In this document: piece by piece, positions 9,501 through 17,255 of the stretch
Layout: each line of letters starts with the position of its first letter
Numbering within the stretch: the stretch's first letter is position 1
Assembly (NCBI GenBank): GCA_030248215.1
Contig: JASANG010003821.1
Span: 62,001-126,000, forward strand
Reading direction: 5' to 3'
Length of the DNA: 64,000 nucleotides
Origin: Enoplolaimus lenunculus
Lineage: Eukaryota; Nematoda; Enoplea; Enoplida; Thoracostomopsidae
Made by a program: the position numbers and the translations under genes
The notes under the pieces: model-generated
What the model was told of the DNA's origin: nothing
The model's database searches: none
What the model saw: the letters and a program-made list of their open reading frames with translations, nothing else

Positions 9501-12041
9501 TTGCATCAAATTTTGCTGTTATTATAGATTGTGAGTTTGTGAATACTGGGTTGACATTAGCGCCCGTATTCACAAATATTAGTTGCATTGATTACCAGGT
9601 GCTGATAGGTCTTGCAGTTTTCGAACAAGTGAATGACGAAATTCGCAATGCAACACATTTTTCATATTTGACTTGTTCCACTTATGTGCTAATTTTGAGT
9701 ATGGTAATTGCAAAAATTCGTCAGTTTGAAAACCTATCGCTAACTGGTGATAAATGCTATACGCATATAAATATATGGTCATACATTTCACAGATGAAAT
9801 AGAAAATATTCATGTGAGAAACGGTTAATATTTTCATTGTGTTTTAGAGGCGACGTAACTCCGAAAGACGTCAATCAAGCAATAACCGGAATTAAATCAA
9901 AACGAACCATTCGATTTGTTGATTGGTGTCCAACGGGTTTCAAAATTGGTATCTGTTACCAACCGCCTACCGTAGTTCCAGGTACTTTATCTTTCCTCTT
10001 AACCCTGCCCCCCAATAAGAGGCGCAAATTAAGTCCGGGTACATGGGGATAACATAGGTTAAATTAAATGGAACGCCTAAATGTTCCAATTGGTAGGTTG
10101 CAGTACCGAAAAACGACTAGAATATTGGCTTTTGACCTGAAACTGGTACATCGTTAGCAATTATTTACTGAGACAGCGGGTTTGACATCCTACCAAAAAG
10201 AATATTAATGTGAAAATAGGAGTTATGGATCATAGGTTACGGTATTTTTCTAAATAAGACACTCAACTCTATTTTTGATAGGTCCATAGCTAAAAAATTG
10301 TAGAGGCCCAATTTGTAAATTAGGGTCGACGCCCCTCTCGACAACATTAATATTTGTGGAAATAAACTACATTTTCAGTAAAACGTAAAACTGATAAAAT
10401 GGCTGACGTTAGCTATGAAATTACATAGCTAGTAAAAGAAAGTAATTAGCGGTCATTTTTCTTGTTTTTAGGAGGCGATTTGGCCCGTGTTAATCGCGCT
10501 GCGGTAATGCAAGCGAATACGACGAGCATCGGTGAAACTTGGGAACGAATCGTACGAAAATTCAATCTTATGTACCACAAGAGCGCGTTTGTACACCACT
10601 ACGTTGGCGAAGGCATGGAGGTAAGACTTTGTTGATTATAATACCTGGGGCCGCATGCCCATTTGTGTATAGCACCCATCACCAGTTAGTGATAGCTTTT
10701 CAAATTGTTGATTTTCTGCAATTGCGAATCTCAAAATTGGCACAGAACTGAGAGACAAATCGAATGCAAAAAATGTGTTGAATTTCGAACCACATCGTTG
10801 ACTGGTTCAAATGCTACAAGACTTATCACCAAGTGATCATAGTTGCTGTACACATTTGAGAATACTTAATGTGAGACTTATTTGATTATTTCTTCTGTAA
10901 TATCTTATTAATCTAGTGAGAATTTATACCGGTTTCGGGCAATGTATAGAACAGGGCCATAGCAGAAGTACACTGCAAAAAATGGTGAGTCAAATTGACT
11001 CTCTCCGAAATAGGCTTTTCCAGACTACACAAACTGAGTCAAAATTCGACTCCGTCAGAATCAAATTCGACTCACGGAGCGACTCAGTTGAACTTGACTC
11101 TGGCGGAGTCAAATTTTAACTCAGTTTGTGTAGTCAAGAAAAGCCTATTTCCCAGAGAGTCAATTTGACTCCCCATTTTTTGCAGTGTATGTATTTGCAT
11201 TTTGTAGCGCAGCGAACGAAAGAATGCCAATGCTTAGTAAACTGTTACAGGTTATATACGCAGAAATAAATAGCATATTGTCAATTCGGAATAATATAGC
11301 ATCAAAATTATTATCCCTCATTCTGCTTTGATGACCGGCTGCTTATTGGCTTGAGCTGGCACATATTAGCTGGCATGTGTTTGTTAATATGAGTAAACAA
11401 AAGCAGTGGAAATTAAAGTAGAACTACTATAATATTGTGTTTGTTTTCAGGAAGGTGAATTTACTGAAGCGCGTGAAGATTTGCAAGCATTGGTTGGAGA
11501 TTACAAGGAGGTAAGCAGATGAACAAAGGTTGCGCAATAAACATTGGAGTGCTTGATAACATCAACTATTCAAATATTTTTTAAAATACTTATTTAGGTG
11601 GTAAACGACGGCTCGGAAAAATAACGAAAAAGATCCAATACACTGTAAATTCCAATGACTTGATTAATCAATTCAGCTTGCGACTTGGTTATTTCTGAAA
11701 AATAACAGTAAATATTCACTCACTCTGAGTGGACTTGATTCTCACTCTGAGTTGAGTTAACTCTGGCTGAGTTGAATAATTAGCTCAGAATGAATTGAAT
11801 CAACTCAAATTTTTGAGTTCTGATAGTCCTAACTCAGAGCGAATGATTCAATTCATTCTGAGTTAAAATCAACTCACTGAAATTTACAGTGATAGTTGAA
11901 GCAGAGATTTGTTAGCTTTCAATTGAACACATTATGTTCATCCCACACACATCGTTGAGAAATGAGTTCAACGTAATTGGGTTTTAGGTTGGATTTGATA
12001 ATGATGAGGGCGAAGACGAAGATTACTATTACAGCCAATAA
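574..12041 (+). CDS. tuba: divergent alpha-tubulin, copy A (12 exons)
   Basis: Alpha subunit of the alpha/beta-tubulin dimer of microtubules. Exons: 574-594, 1651-1747, 3108-3233, 3793-3937, 5172-5328, 6200-6333, 8572-8749, 9232-9350, 9848-9981, 10472-10620, 11451-11510, 11988-12041. All introns are GT-AG. The exons sum to 1374 nt, or 457 aa plus stop. Seen: nucleotide-loop GGGTGSG at residues 148-154; [18 protein letters not shown], whose Glu260 matches catalytic Glu254 of ordinary alpha-tubulin; [21 protein letters not shown]. Odd: the N-terminus is MSSSKKNRQVMNIH instead of MREC-ISIH; Asp46 replaces acetylatable Lys40; Cys18 replaces Ala12; the M-loop is [12 protein letters not shown]; the tail ends EDEDYYYSQ. 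The start was chosen because the 21-nt exon 1 and its donor are identical in copy B, with A at -3. It is certainly alpha-tubulin family and appears intact. A specialised role is inference. Confidence 0.95.
681..932. mobile_element. TA-2 fold-back element, worn 3' end (tubulin A intron 1)
   Basis: Starts CACTGTAAATTCCATTGAG. The body is a series of GAGTT/AACTC words that fold back. Confidence 0.7.
1056..1303. mobile_element. S-family element (tubulin A intron 1)
   Basis: Ends ACACAAAAAAGCATTTCTG and ATTATTGTGAGTGT are roughly inverted. Similar copies lie at 28393-28638 and 46129-46377. Confidence 0.6.
1310..1450. mobile_element. worn hAT-A fragment (minus orientation)
   Basis: CCTAA-type words, then AAGCTTAAGCTTACTCCATTG and TCCTGCGAAAA, matching the internal order of hAT-A. 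Confidence 0.4.
1651..1747 (+). CDS. tuba: tubulin A exon 2 (residues 8-40)
   Basis: Starts [16 protein letters not shown] after ttgtttcag and ends GIQPDg before gtaaag. Seven differences from copy B in 97 nt, six of them silent. Confidence 0.93.
1887..2005. mobile_element. truncated TA-1 element (tubulin A intron 2)
   Basis: Begins CACTTCAAAAAATGGTGATTC after TA and runs through CGAAATAGGCTTTTCGG, but the right half is missing. Confidence 0.65.
2185..3007. mobile_element. TA-1 element split by a nested insertion (tubulin A intron 2)
   Basis: CACTGCAAAAAATG at the left, CATTTTTTGCAGTG at the right, TA on both sides. The middle is replaced by the insert at 2268-2951. Confidence 0.8.
2268..2951. 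mobile_element. AT-rich element nested in TA-1
   Basis: Inverted ends CACAAAATA and TATTTTGTGTG; the body is rich in TTTAAGAC/GTCTTAAA words. No coding frame. Family not recognised. Confidence 0.5.
3108..3233 (+). CDS. tuba: tubulin A exon 3 (residues 40-81)
   Basis: Encodes [38 protein letters not shown] and TCI. The Lys40 loop has ordinary length but Asp at the acetylation position. Two differences from copy B. Confidence 0.93.
3640..3775. other. A/C-only low-complexity stretch before tubulin A exon 4
   Basis: About 130 bases almost devoid of T, with runs of A and C, ending 15-20 bp before the exon 4 acceptor. The composition is unlike anything around it, and it may be poor-quality sequence at an assembly join. 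Confidence 0.5.
3793..3937 (+). CDS. tuba: tubulin A exon 4 (residues 82-130)
   Basis: Encodes [20 protein letters not shown] through DRVRK. Identical to copy B over all 145 nt. Confidence 0.95.
4406..4676 (+). mobile_element. TTAA-t element 1
   Basis: Bounded by TTAA. Left end TTAACCCCATCTCACAT, right end the inverse of TTAACCCTTTCTCACAT. The body has a GTTGCCTATAGGCAAC palindrome and a tRNA-like segment with B box GAGTTCGAATCC. Absent at this site in copy B. Confidence 0.85.
4673..4932 (+). mobile_element. TTAA-t element 2 (longer left end, internal deletion)
   Basis: Left end TTAAGCGAAAAATTTTCAG continues to the palindrome; the same extra left end is in the copy at 49918-50215. The B-box region is deleted. 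The TTAA is shared with element 1. Confidence 0.75.
5172..5328 (+). CDS. tuba: tubulin A exon 5 (residues 130-182)
   Basis: Contains the nucleotide-binding loop in SFGGGTGSG and ends FAVYPAPS. Two silent differences from copy B. Confidence 0.95.
5416..5842. mobile_element. T-family hAT element (tubulin A intron 5)
   Basis: Ends CAATGGCGGATCCATG and CATGGATCCGCCACTG. Exact 8-bp target duplication CGCTATAC at 5408-5415 and 5843-5850. Confidence 0.88.
5941..6090. repeat. 30-bp minisatellite, five units
   Basis: Five consecutive 30-bp units of the type ACGGCGATGGATGACGCC(G/C)A plus ACGGCGACGG, with alternating variants suggesting a 60-bp higher-order period. Lost from copy B. Confidence 0.9.
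6200..6333 (+). CDS. tuba: tubulin A exon 6 (residues 183-227)
   Basis: Encodes [20 protein letters not shown] through [14 protein letters not shown]. One silent difference from copy B. Confidence 0.95.
6519..6716. mobile_element. hAT-B element (tubulin A intron 6)
   Basis: Starts GGCCCAAATTATTTTAAGG, ends TATAGTAACATTGGCT; flanks CTACGTGC and CCAGGTGC are a worn 8-bp duplication. CTTAGG words at its centre. Confidence 0.75.
7146..7314. mobile_element. hAT-B element, left end missing (minus orientation)
   Basis: ACAGTAGATGAAGCGTATTCC, CCTAAG repeats, then CGCCCCTTAAAGTAACATG. The right part is repeated at about 8067-8197 as part of the duplicated block. Confidence 0.65.
7184..7727. repeat. 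duplicated block, first version (probable assembly duplicate)
   Basis: Matches 8067-8610 at an offset of about 883, including identical peptide-length stretches and the exon 7 acceptor. This version has single-base losses within the exon 7 start, unlike the intact second version. Confidence 0.8.
7728..8066. other. low-complexity filler between duplicated blocks
   Basis: Runs of C, CCG/CGG words, AGC repeats and long ACA-rich stretches. No gene or repeat family recognised. The texture suggests unreliable sequence. Confidence 0.55.
8067..8610. repeat. duplicated block, second version (holds the real exon 7 start)
   Basis: Second version of 7184-7727. It continues into the intact exon 7. Confidence 0.8.
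8572..8749 (+). CDS. tuba: tubulin A exon 7 (residues 227-286)
   Basis: Encodes [20 protein letters not shown] through [20 protein letters not shown]. Includes the catalytic Glu region and most of the M-loop. One silent difference from copy B. A damaged partial duplicate of its start lies at about 7686-7724. Confidence 0.95.
9053..9226. mobile_element. hAT-A element, minus orientation (tubulin A intron 7)
   Basis: GGCCGTAACAG, CCTAAG words, CTCTATTGCAGTCC, then CCCCTGATCTTTTCATGG: hAT-A order reversed. It ends close to the exon 8 acceptor. Confidence 0.65.
9232..9350 (+). CDS. tuba: tubulin A exon 8 (residues 287-326)
   Basis: Encodes [20 protein letters not shown] through [15 protein letters not shown]. 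Twelve differences from copy B in 119 nt. Confidence 0.94.
9562..9779. mobile_element. R-family element (tubulin A intron 8)
   Basis: Starts GCCCGTATTCACAAATATTAG and ends with the TATACGCAT end. The matching intron of copy B has the right half. Confidence 0.6.
9786..9827 (+). mobile_element. TTAA-t right-end fragment (tubulin A intron 8)
   Basis: GAAAATATTCATGTGAGAAACGGTTAA. The same fragment at the same place in copy B shows that it predates the split or conversion. Confidence 0.65.
9848..9981 (+). CDS. tuba: tubulin A exon 9 (residues 326-371)
   Basis: Encodes [19 protein letters not shown] through [18 protein letters not shown]. Twenty differences from copy B in 134 nt, the most divergent large exon. 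C362 replaces the usual Asn. Confidence 0.94.
10472..10620 (+). CDS. tuba: tubulin A exon 10 (residues 371-420)
   Basis: Encodes [19 protein letters not shown] through HYVGEGME. Two differences from copy B. Confidence 0.95.
10645..10865. mobile_element. R-family element (tubulin A intron 10)
   Basis: Left part ATTTGTGTATAGCACCCATC, right part CACATTTGAGAATAC. The left 50-60 bp are also present in copy B intron 10. Confidence 0.6.
10971..11187. mobile_element. TA-1 element (tubulin A intron 10)
   Basis: CACTGCAAAAAATGGTGAGTC at the left and its inverse at the right, TA on both sides. Complete and lightly worn. Confidence 0.85.
11451..11510 (+). CDS. tuba: tubulin A exon 11 (residues 421-440)
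   Basis: Encodes [20 protein letters not shown]. Five silent differences from copy B. Confidence 0.94.
11641..11891. mobile_element. TA-2 element (tubulin A intron 11)
   Basis: CACTGTAAATTCCAATGAC to GAAATTTACAGTG, with GAGTT/AACTC words between. Confidence 0.8.
11988..12041 (+). CDS. tuba: tubulin A exon 12 (residues 441-457, stop)
   Basis: Encodes [17 protein letters not shown] then TAA. The tail is acidic but shorter in Glu than ordinary alpha tails and has no C-terminal Tyr. Confidence 0.9.
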   Translation, partial: VGFDNDEGEDEDYYYSQ

Positions 12042-12148
12042 GATCAACAGAACACTAACAGAAGAGCTTAAACAAAAAACAAAATAACGAATCAAAAAGC
12101 GCTATTATTTGGTTTTACCCGTCATATTTAACCAATCACTGAAGTTCT

Positions 12149-12331
12149 GGCCCATGTTACTTTAAGGGGCGTCCAGGTTTCTGGTGGGTCATAAAAGAGT
12201 AGGTTTAGATTCTAGATTACATTTTTTTGCTTAGACTTAGGCTTAGGCGTAGGAACTCATTTTTGCAACGTTTAGGCTTAGGCTTAGAAACACGCTTAAT
12301 ATTCTGGTACGCGCTTAAAGTAACATTAGCC
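12149..12331. mobile_element. hAT-B element
   Basis: GGCCCATGTTACTTTAAGG to TAACATTAGCC about 110 bp after the copy A stop; flanks GAAGTTCT/GAACGTCT are a worn 8-bp duplication. Confidence 0.8.
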
Positions 12332-12439
12332 GAACGTCTTGTGAAATATAATCGCTGTATATTATATTTTAAAGACTAAAAATTTCTTAAAATTTACGTT
12401 AAGTTTGAATTCAAAATAGAAGTCATAAAATCGATGTGA

Positions 12440-12552
12440 AAAATGAGGCTTAGGCTTAGGTATAAGCTCATTCCTATGGCTATATTTTGGCTTAGGTTTA
12501 GGCTTCGGAAATGTAATACTTACTGTTACGGCCCTGTTCCATACATTGGCCA
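12440..12552. mobile_element. hAT-A right-part fragment
   Basis: CTTAGG words, then TACGGCCCTGTTCCATACATT and GGCC. Confidence 0.6.
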
Positions 12553-12754
12553 AAAGTTACAAAACTTGTTGTCGACTGGCAATAGATGCTACGCTCATTT
12601 GAGAATGTGGCCATGACTTCAAAGATTTAATTTATACAGCGATTATTTTAATAAATTTGTGCTTGTATTAATATTTGAACTATTGAAATTTAATTATCAT
12701 TGTGCAGGATTCACAATAAATTGTGTGTTGTGTACTAAAAGAGAACGAATACTG

Positions 12755-12896
12755 CACTGTAAAAAATGGGGAGTCAAATTGACTCTCTGTCTCGGAAATA
12801 GGCTTGACTCTGGCGGAGTCAAAGTTGACTCAGTTTGTGTAGTCAGGAAAAGCCTATTTCCGAGAGAGTCAATTTGACTCCCCATTTATTACAGTG
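12755..12896. mobile_element. short TA-1 element, nearly pure hairpin
   Basis: CACTGTAAAAAATGGGGAGTC and its inverse meet across a short loop. The centre seen in other copies is missing. Confidence 0.8.
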
Positions 12897-13015
12897 TGGT
12901 AGTTTATTTATTTCTGATTTATGACCAATTTGAATTTCTTTATGTATCAATATACGCGAATCGCCACGACAATAGCAATCAGACCACATCCAGAAGCTCA
13001 TCTCTCTCAGGCTCC

Positions 13016-13188
13016 GGCAACATACTACTTTAAGCGGCGTCCAGGTTTCTGGTGTGTCTATAAAAGAGTACATTTAGATTATAGATTACATTTTTTACTT
13101 AGGTTTAGGAACACATTTTTGAAACACATAGGCTTAGTCTTAGGAATACGCTTAATCTACTGTTACGCCCCTAAAAGTAACATTGGCC
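13016..13188. mobile_element. hAT-B element
   Basis: GGCAACATACTACTTTAAG to AAAAGTAACATTGGCC with shortened CTTAGG arrays. Confidence 0.7.
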
Positions 13189-13372
13189 ATTTTTGCCATA
13201 GGTTCCGGCAATTTTGGTAGCGAAAATTTTCCAAGTTTTATACAAGTTGTGTTGTTGTCAAAGTGACATAGGCCCTCATGTGTTTAGGCACTACCGAAAA
13301 ATGTTTGGTATCCGTTCAACTGCCATTTTTTCCACATCAGAAATGCTCTGCGAAGTCGCTGCAAGTTTGGAC

Positions 13373-13773
13373 TCATGTAAAACATCAAGGCAGGAACATT
13401 TTTCAGCGGGACTTCAATAGAGTAAGTTTAACCCCTTCTCACATTCAGTTGCCTGCAGGCAACTCAGCGCAGTGTATATACGTTAAATAATATATATCGC
13501 ACCGTGTTTAACAACGGCAACGCGTATACATAGTACTAAATCACCACAAGACGTGAGAGCCCCCTCGGGCTAGAGCGTCAAGCTCCTTTACCTGAGTGGT
13601 GATGGTATACGCCTCCCACTCCAGTCACTGGAGTTTGAATCCTAGCATAAAATTTAGGTCTCAGGGGAAATAGAAAATATTCATGTGAGAAAGGGTTAAG
13701 TGCTATACAATTTTTGCGTAGGCTTAAGAATATACTTATACTACTGTTACGGCACTGTTCCATGCATTGGTCC
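13373..13773. mobile_element. hAT-A element interrupted by TTAA-t
   Basis: CATGTAAAACATCAAGGCAGG at the left, CTGTTCCATGCATTGGTCC at the right. The TTAA-t copy at 13428-13699 sits at the TTAA of its AGTAAGTTTAA segment. Confidence 0.7.
13428..13699 (+). mobile_element. TTAA-t element 3
   Basis: TTAACCCCTTCTCACAT at the left, exact inverse of TTAACCCTTTCTCACAT at the right; tRNA-like body with GAGTTTGAATCC as B box. Confidence 0.85.
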
Positions 13774-14090
13774 AAAATTGCAACACTAAGATCTAAAACC
13801 AAAAATGGCAGTGGTACATCAAGGTTCCTTATACGCCGTCTGCGTCTGTATATGAATGTTTACAGAACAAAGCTTAAAGTCTCTTTTTGGTTGAAACGAT
13901 GCGTAAAATACGTATGTTGGCCGTTCCAGCTTTAATAATATACATTTTGCAAATGTGAACTTTTAATAATTATGCGCAGTTAAAACAATACGTTTTCATC
14001 TGTGGGATACAAATCAGTACTGGTGATTTATTCACGTCTGAAAATCTTTTTCCGAAACGTACTTTGAACAATTGAGTACAAAACTTAGCT

Positions 14091-14242
14091 GGCTCATGTT
14101 AAGATCAGGGGTAGAAGTTTATTCCGTGTGACTTCAATAATTTATTAGCATTTAGTTTAAGCTTTTGACAAATTGCTTGCTTGGGTTTCGGCTTAGACTT
14201 AGGAATATGCTTATATTACTGTTACGGCCCTGTTCTACAACG
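14091..14242. mobile_element. worn hAT-A element
   Basis: CTCATGTTAAGATCAGGGG, sparse CTTAGG words, TTACGGCCCTGTTCTACA. Confidence 0.55.
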
Positions 14243-14348
14243 ATAGCCGCTGTATTGAACTGAAAATACTCAAATCAAAATACTAGTCCGGCAAGTACAA
14301 ATTGGAGAAGATTTTTCGTGGGGGCAAAGATTTTTCTAACATTGAATT

Positions 14349-14505
14349 TTTGGCCAATGTTACTTTCAGGGCCGTCCCGGTTTCTGGTGGGTCTACAAAA
14401 GAGTAAGTTTACATTCTAGACTACATTTTTTGCATAGGCTTAGGTTTAGGCTTAGGCATATGCTTTTTAAACGCTTAGGCTTAGGCTTAGGAATACGCTT
14501 GCGAA
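14349..14505. mobile_element. hAT-B element, right end missing
   Basis: GGCCAATGTTACTTTCAGGG, two CTTAGG blocks, then breaks off after GGAATACGCTT. Confidence 0.65.
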
Positions 14506-14870
14506 TTTTTCATACTAATGAAGAAAATTTTGGATCTGAACATTGAAAACATCTTTTAAGGAGGTGACCCCCTCGCTCCCACTGACGCAGAACCTCCTAT
14601 ATTCTAATTAGTTTTTGATTGATTTAACCGTTGTCGCGAAACTAACCCGTTGAAAATGATTAAAACATTGAACCAAAACAAACTTTTGGTGTTATGTAGG
14701 AACCGGTACAACTTGAACCGTAAATAATGACGGTAGAATTTGAACTGATTAGCAAATGTAAATTCAGAATTAACAATAACTTGCGTACACCAGGTAACTT
14801 TTTAGCGATAGCACTGTAGCTTGTTTTGGTAGATTAATAACCTCATATATATATATATATGAACACGCAT

Positions 14871-15019
14871 TAATAATATATTCAAGGCAAAAAGCGGTCC
14901 TATTAGTTATATACATTGAAAGCCAACTTCAGAGCAACATGCACAATTTCTTGATATTCAAATGACAGTACTTATAAGTTGGCTTTCAATGTATATAACT
15001 AATATGACCGCTTTTTGCC

Positions 15020-15034
<15 letters not shown>
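14871..15034. repeat. large hairpin beside an AT microsatellite
   Basis: Arms 14881-14928 and 14977-15024 (48 bp, nearly perfect inverted repeat) around a 48-bp loop. The outer arms fade into AT-rich sequence. Confidence 0.8.

Positions 15035-15079
<45 letters not shown>
15025..15079. repeat. AT dinucleotide microsatellite
   Basis: About 27 AT units immediately after the hairpin. Confidence 0.9.
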
Positions 15080-15085
<6 letters not shown>

Positions 15086-15703
15086 AGTTGAAACGCCCCA
15101 CATACGTATTTTGAGCAGCGTTCCAACAGATTTGTATATATAATATGCTAATTTTATTATATACTTCTAAGTGGAAAATTGTGAAGATAGATGATTGTTG
15201 TTTACTCTTTCTTTTTGTTGTTATTCTATAAAACAAAACCTGTTCGCTTTATACGTAATATTTTAACATGTATGTAATTTGTATATTGTCTTAAGCAGGG
15301 TGGCATTAATTGGGGCGCGTATTATTCTCTGCGCATGGCTGATCCCGGGGTCCATCATTCGAACCGTATATCACACACAGGCTAAAATTTTGTATTGAAA
15401 CTGACAATACAATTGATAATCAAACAAGAAGTCAAAACGTTTTCTAGATCGAAACCAACATTTAGACATGATTATTGCCCGAAATGAAATCCTAACTGCG
15501 TCCCTCCCTGCTCAATTTCAATGCTTTACCGAGAAAGAAGTAAATTCTTGAGTTAACCCCTTGAGCCAGCCCAAGAACAATTTGGAAGGATCCACGATAG
15601 TTTTTGACAAAAGTTTATTTTCATTTTGATCCATCTTTCTTTAAGAGCCGCCCTGTTTCCTCGCAATGTATACGCATCCATGGCGATATATACCGAAACA
15701 GCA

Positions 15704-15768
15704 GGCAGTGTGGTGCAGAGGTACGTGGGCTCCGGCTGACCTTTGCAAGGGTGTTTGATTCCTCTGCC
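15704..15768 (+). other. tRNA-like segment, degenerate
   Basis: GGCAGTG and CTCTGCC can pair as an acceptor stem with one mismatch. TGGTGCAGAGGTACG resembles an A box and GTGTTTGATTCC a B box. At 65 nt with a poor anticodon stem it is more likely a SINE-type relic than a working tRNA. Confidence 0.35.
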
Positions 15769-15948
15769 CTTGTAAAAATCAGGGGTCGAACGTTTTTTGT
15801 GTGCGCCTGCAACGAAGTAAACTTAATGTTTAGACGAATTTTTGCTTAGGGTTAGGGTTAGGCATAGATATAAGCTCAATCTTATGTTAAGGCTTAGGCT
15901 TAGAAATATGGTTATCTACTGTCACCGCTCTGTTCTATACATTGGCCG
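15766..15948. mobile_element. worn hAT-A element abutting the tRNA-like segment
   Basis: CCCTTGTAAAAATCAGGGG, CTTAGG words, CTGTTCTATACATTGGCC. Confidence 0.65.
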
Positions 15949-16025
15949 ATTCCTCTATGTAAATTTAATTAGCAGTTTTGTCATTAAAATTGTCTGATGT
16001 TCTAACCAATCCGGCTTGTAACGAC

Positions 16026-16209
16026 GGCCCAGGTAAAGATCAGGGGCGTGGAGATTTTCTGTGGGACTCGAATAGAGCAAGCTTAAGCTTTTGACTACCT
16101 TTTTTGCTTGGCTTTTGCTTAGGCTTAGGAATATGCTCATTCTTACGCTTAGGCTTATGTTTAGGAATATGCTTTTAATACTGTTCCGCCCCTGTTCTGT
16201 ACATTAGCC
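16026..16209. mobile_element. hAT-A element
   Basis: GGCCCAGGTAAAGATCAGGG to CTGTTCTGTACATTAGCC; flanks GTAACGAC/GTAACTAC (7 of 8). Confidence 0.82.
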
Positions 16210-16509
16210 GTAACTACTGTACACTGCACTGAGATTAATTTTGTATTAATGATTTTTGAAGGCGTATACAGCTCAAAGTCTCTATGCTAATTGGAACAAC
16301 AGGGTCACAACCTTAATTAGTGCAATTGTTAGTTTTATACCGCTGTGCATCTACTGTCATGGCTCATAACAATCGAATATAGAAGGTAACTGTCATTTAG
16401 TTTTATACAGCTTGATTGCCTAACAAAGCGTTCTGGAATAATCTCAGTAGATCACAAATAACAAAAGTATAAAGTACAACACTCGAAACTGAAGTTATTC
16501 AACTTTCTG

Positions 16510-16543
16510 GTTGCTAGGCAAAGATGTAACCGAAACCCAGTAT
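16510..16543. promoter_or_regulatory. block shared upstream of both tubulin genes (copy B)
   Basis: Counterpart of 41-75: a 17-bp exact match, then a CGAA(A)CC.AGTA-like continuation. It lies about 0.7 kb before the copy B ATG. Confidence 0.35.
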
Positions 16544-16736
16544 ACGCCCCTCTGGAGGCCGCTAGAACTTAATCCAAGGGTCGTGATCGGGTGTTTTAAA
16601 TTTCAGCTGTTTGCAATTTGAAATTTTAAAGCCAAAATTGTAATATTTAATCAAAATTTAGCTAAGATACCATTTTTATTGAAGGAATAAACATTGAAAT
16701 GTTAGTGCGCATGCTCTTATGTTTTGACCTGATCTT

Positions 16737-16941
16737 GGACCCATGTATAGAACATGGCCGGAACAGTAGTAGAAGTATATATTCCTAAGCCGAAGTCGAA
16801 GCCTAAGCCTAAGCCTAAACGTATGGATGAGCCTATTCTTAAGCCTAAGCTAAGCCTAAGCAAAAAAATTGGTCTAAAGCTTAAACCGACTCTATTATAG
16901 CCCCACCGGAAAACGATCAAGCCCTGTTCTATACATGGACC
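16737..16941. mobile_element. hAT-A element, minus orientation
   Basis: GGACCCATGTATAGAACATGG, CCTAAG words, GCCCTGTTCTATACATGGACC. Confidence 0.7.
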
Positions 16942-17234
16942 TAATTTTGTGTTAAGGTTTAGCCTGTATTAACCCTTTTTACATATAGATATATAATACC
17001 TTTGTTATACTTTAGCTTTAGTACTGAATATTTAGTTGTGTATTTTATTATAACTGGTTTTCGGCTACTTTAATCGCTGGTTGTGTTCACTTAGCATTAC
17101 TATTTCGAAATATATTTGAAACAAAACCAAAATAGATTGTCAACCTATAACTGCGAGTAATTTTGTGAAATTGAGCGAAACATTTTGAAATTTTGAAATT
17201 TTATTATTTTTGAATTTGGAAGTCGCTGATAGCT

Positions 17235-17255
17235 ATGTCGTCGTCGAAGAAAAAT
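17235..17255 (+). CDS. tuba: tubulin B exon 1 (residues 1-7)
   Basis: MSSSKKN, donor gtaagt. All 21 nt and the next 8 match copy A. Confidence 0.85.

Larger units (their letters stand above)
12042..17234. other. spacer between the two tubulin genes
   Basis: No gene seen. It holds the separately listed hAT, TTAA-t and TA elements, a large hairpin and an AT microsatellite. 14520-14830, 15085-15700 and 16210-16505 hold nothing I can name. Confidence 0.7.

Noticed and set aside
15704-15768. functional tRNA gene
   Set aside because: It is too short, with a mismatched acceptor stem and no sound anticodon stem. Kept only as a tRNA-like relic.
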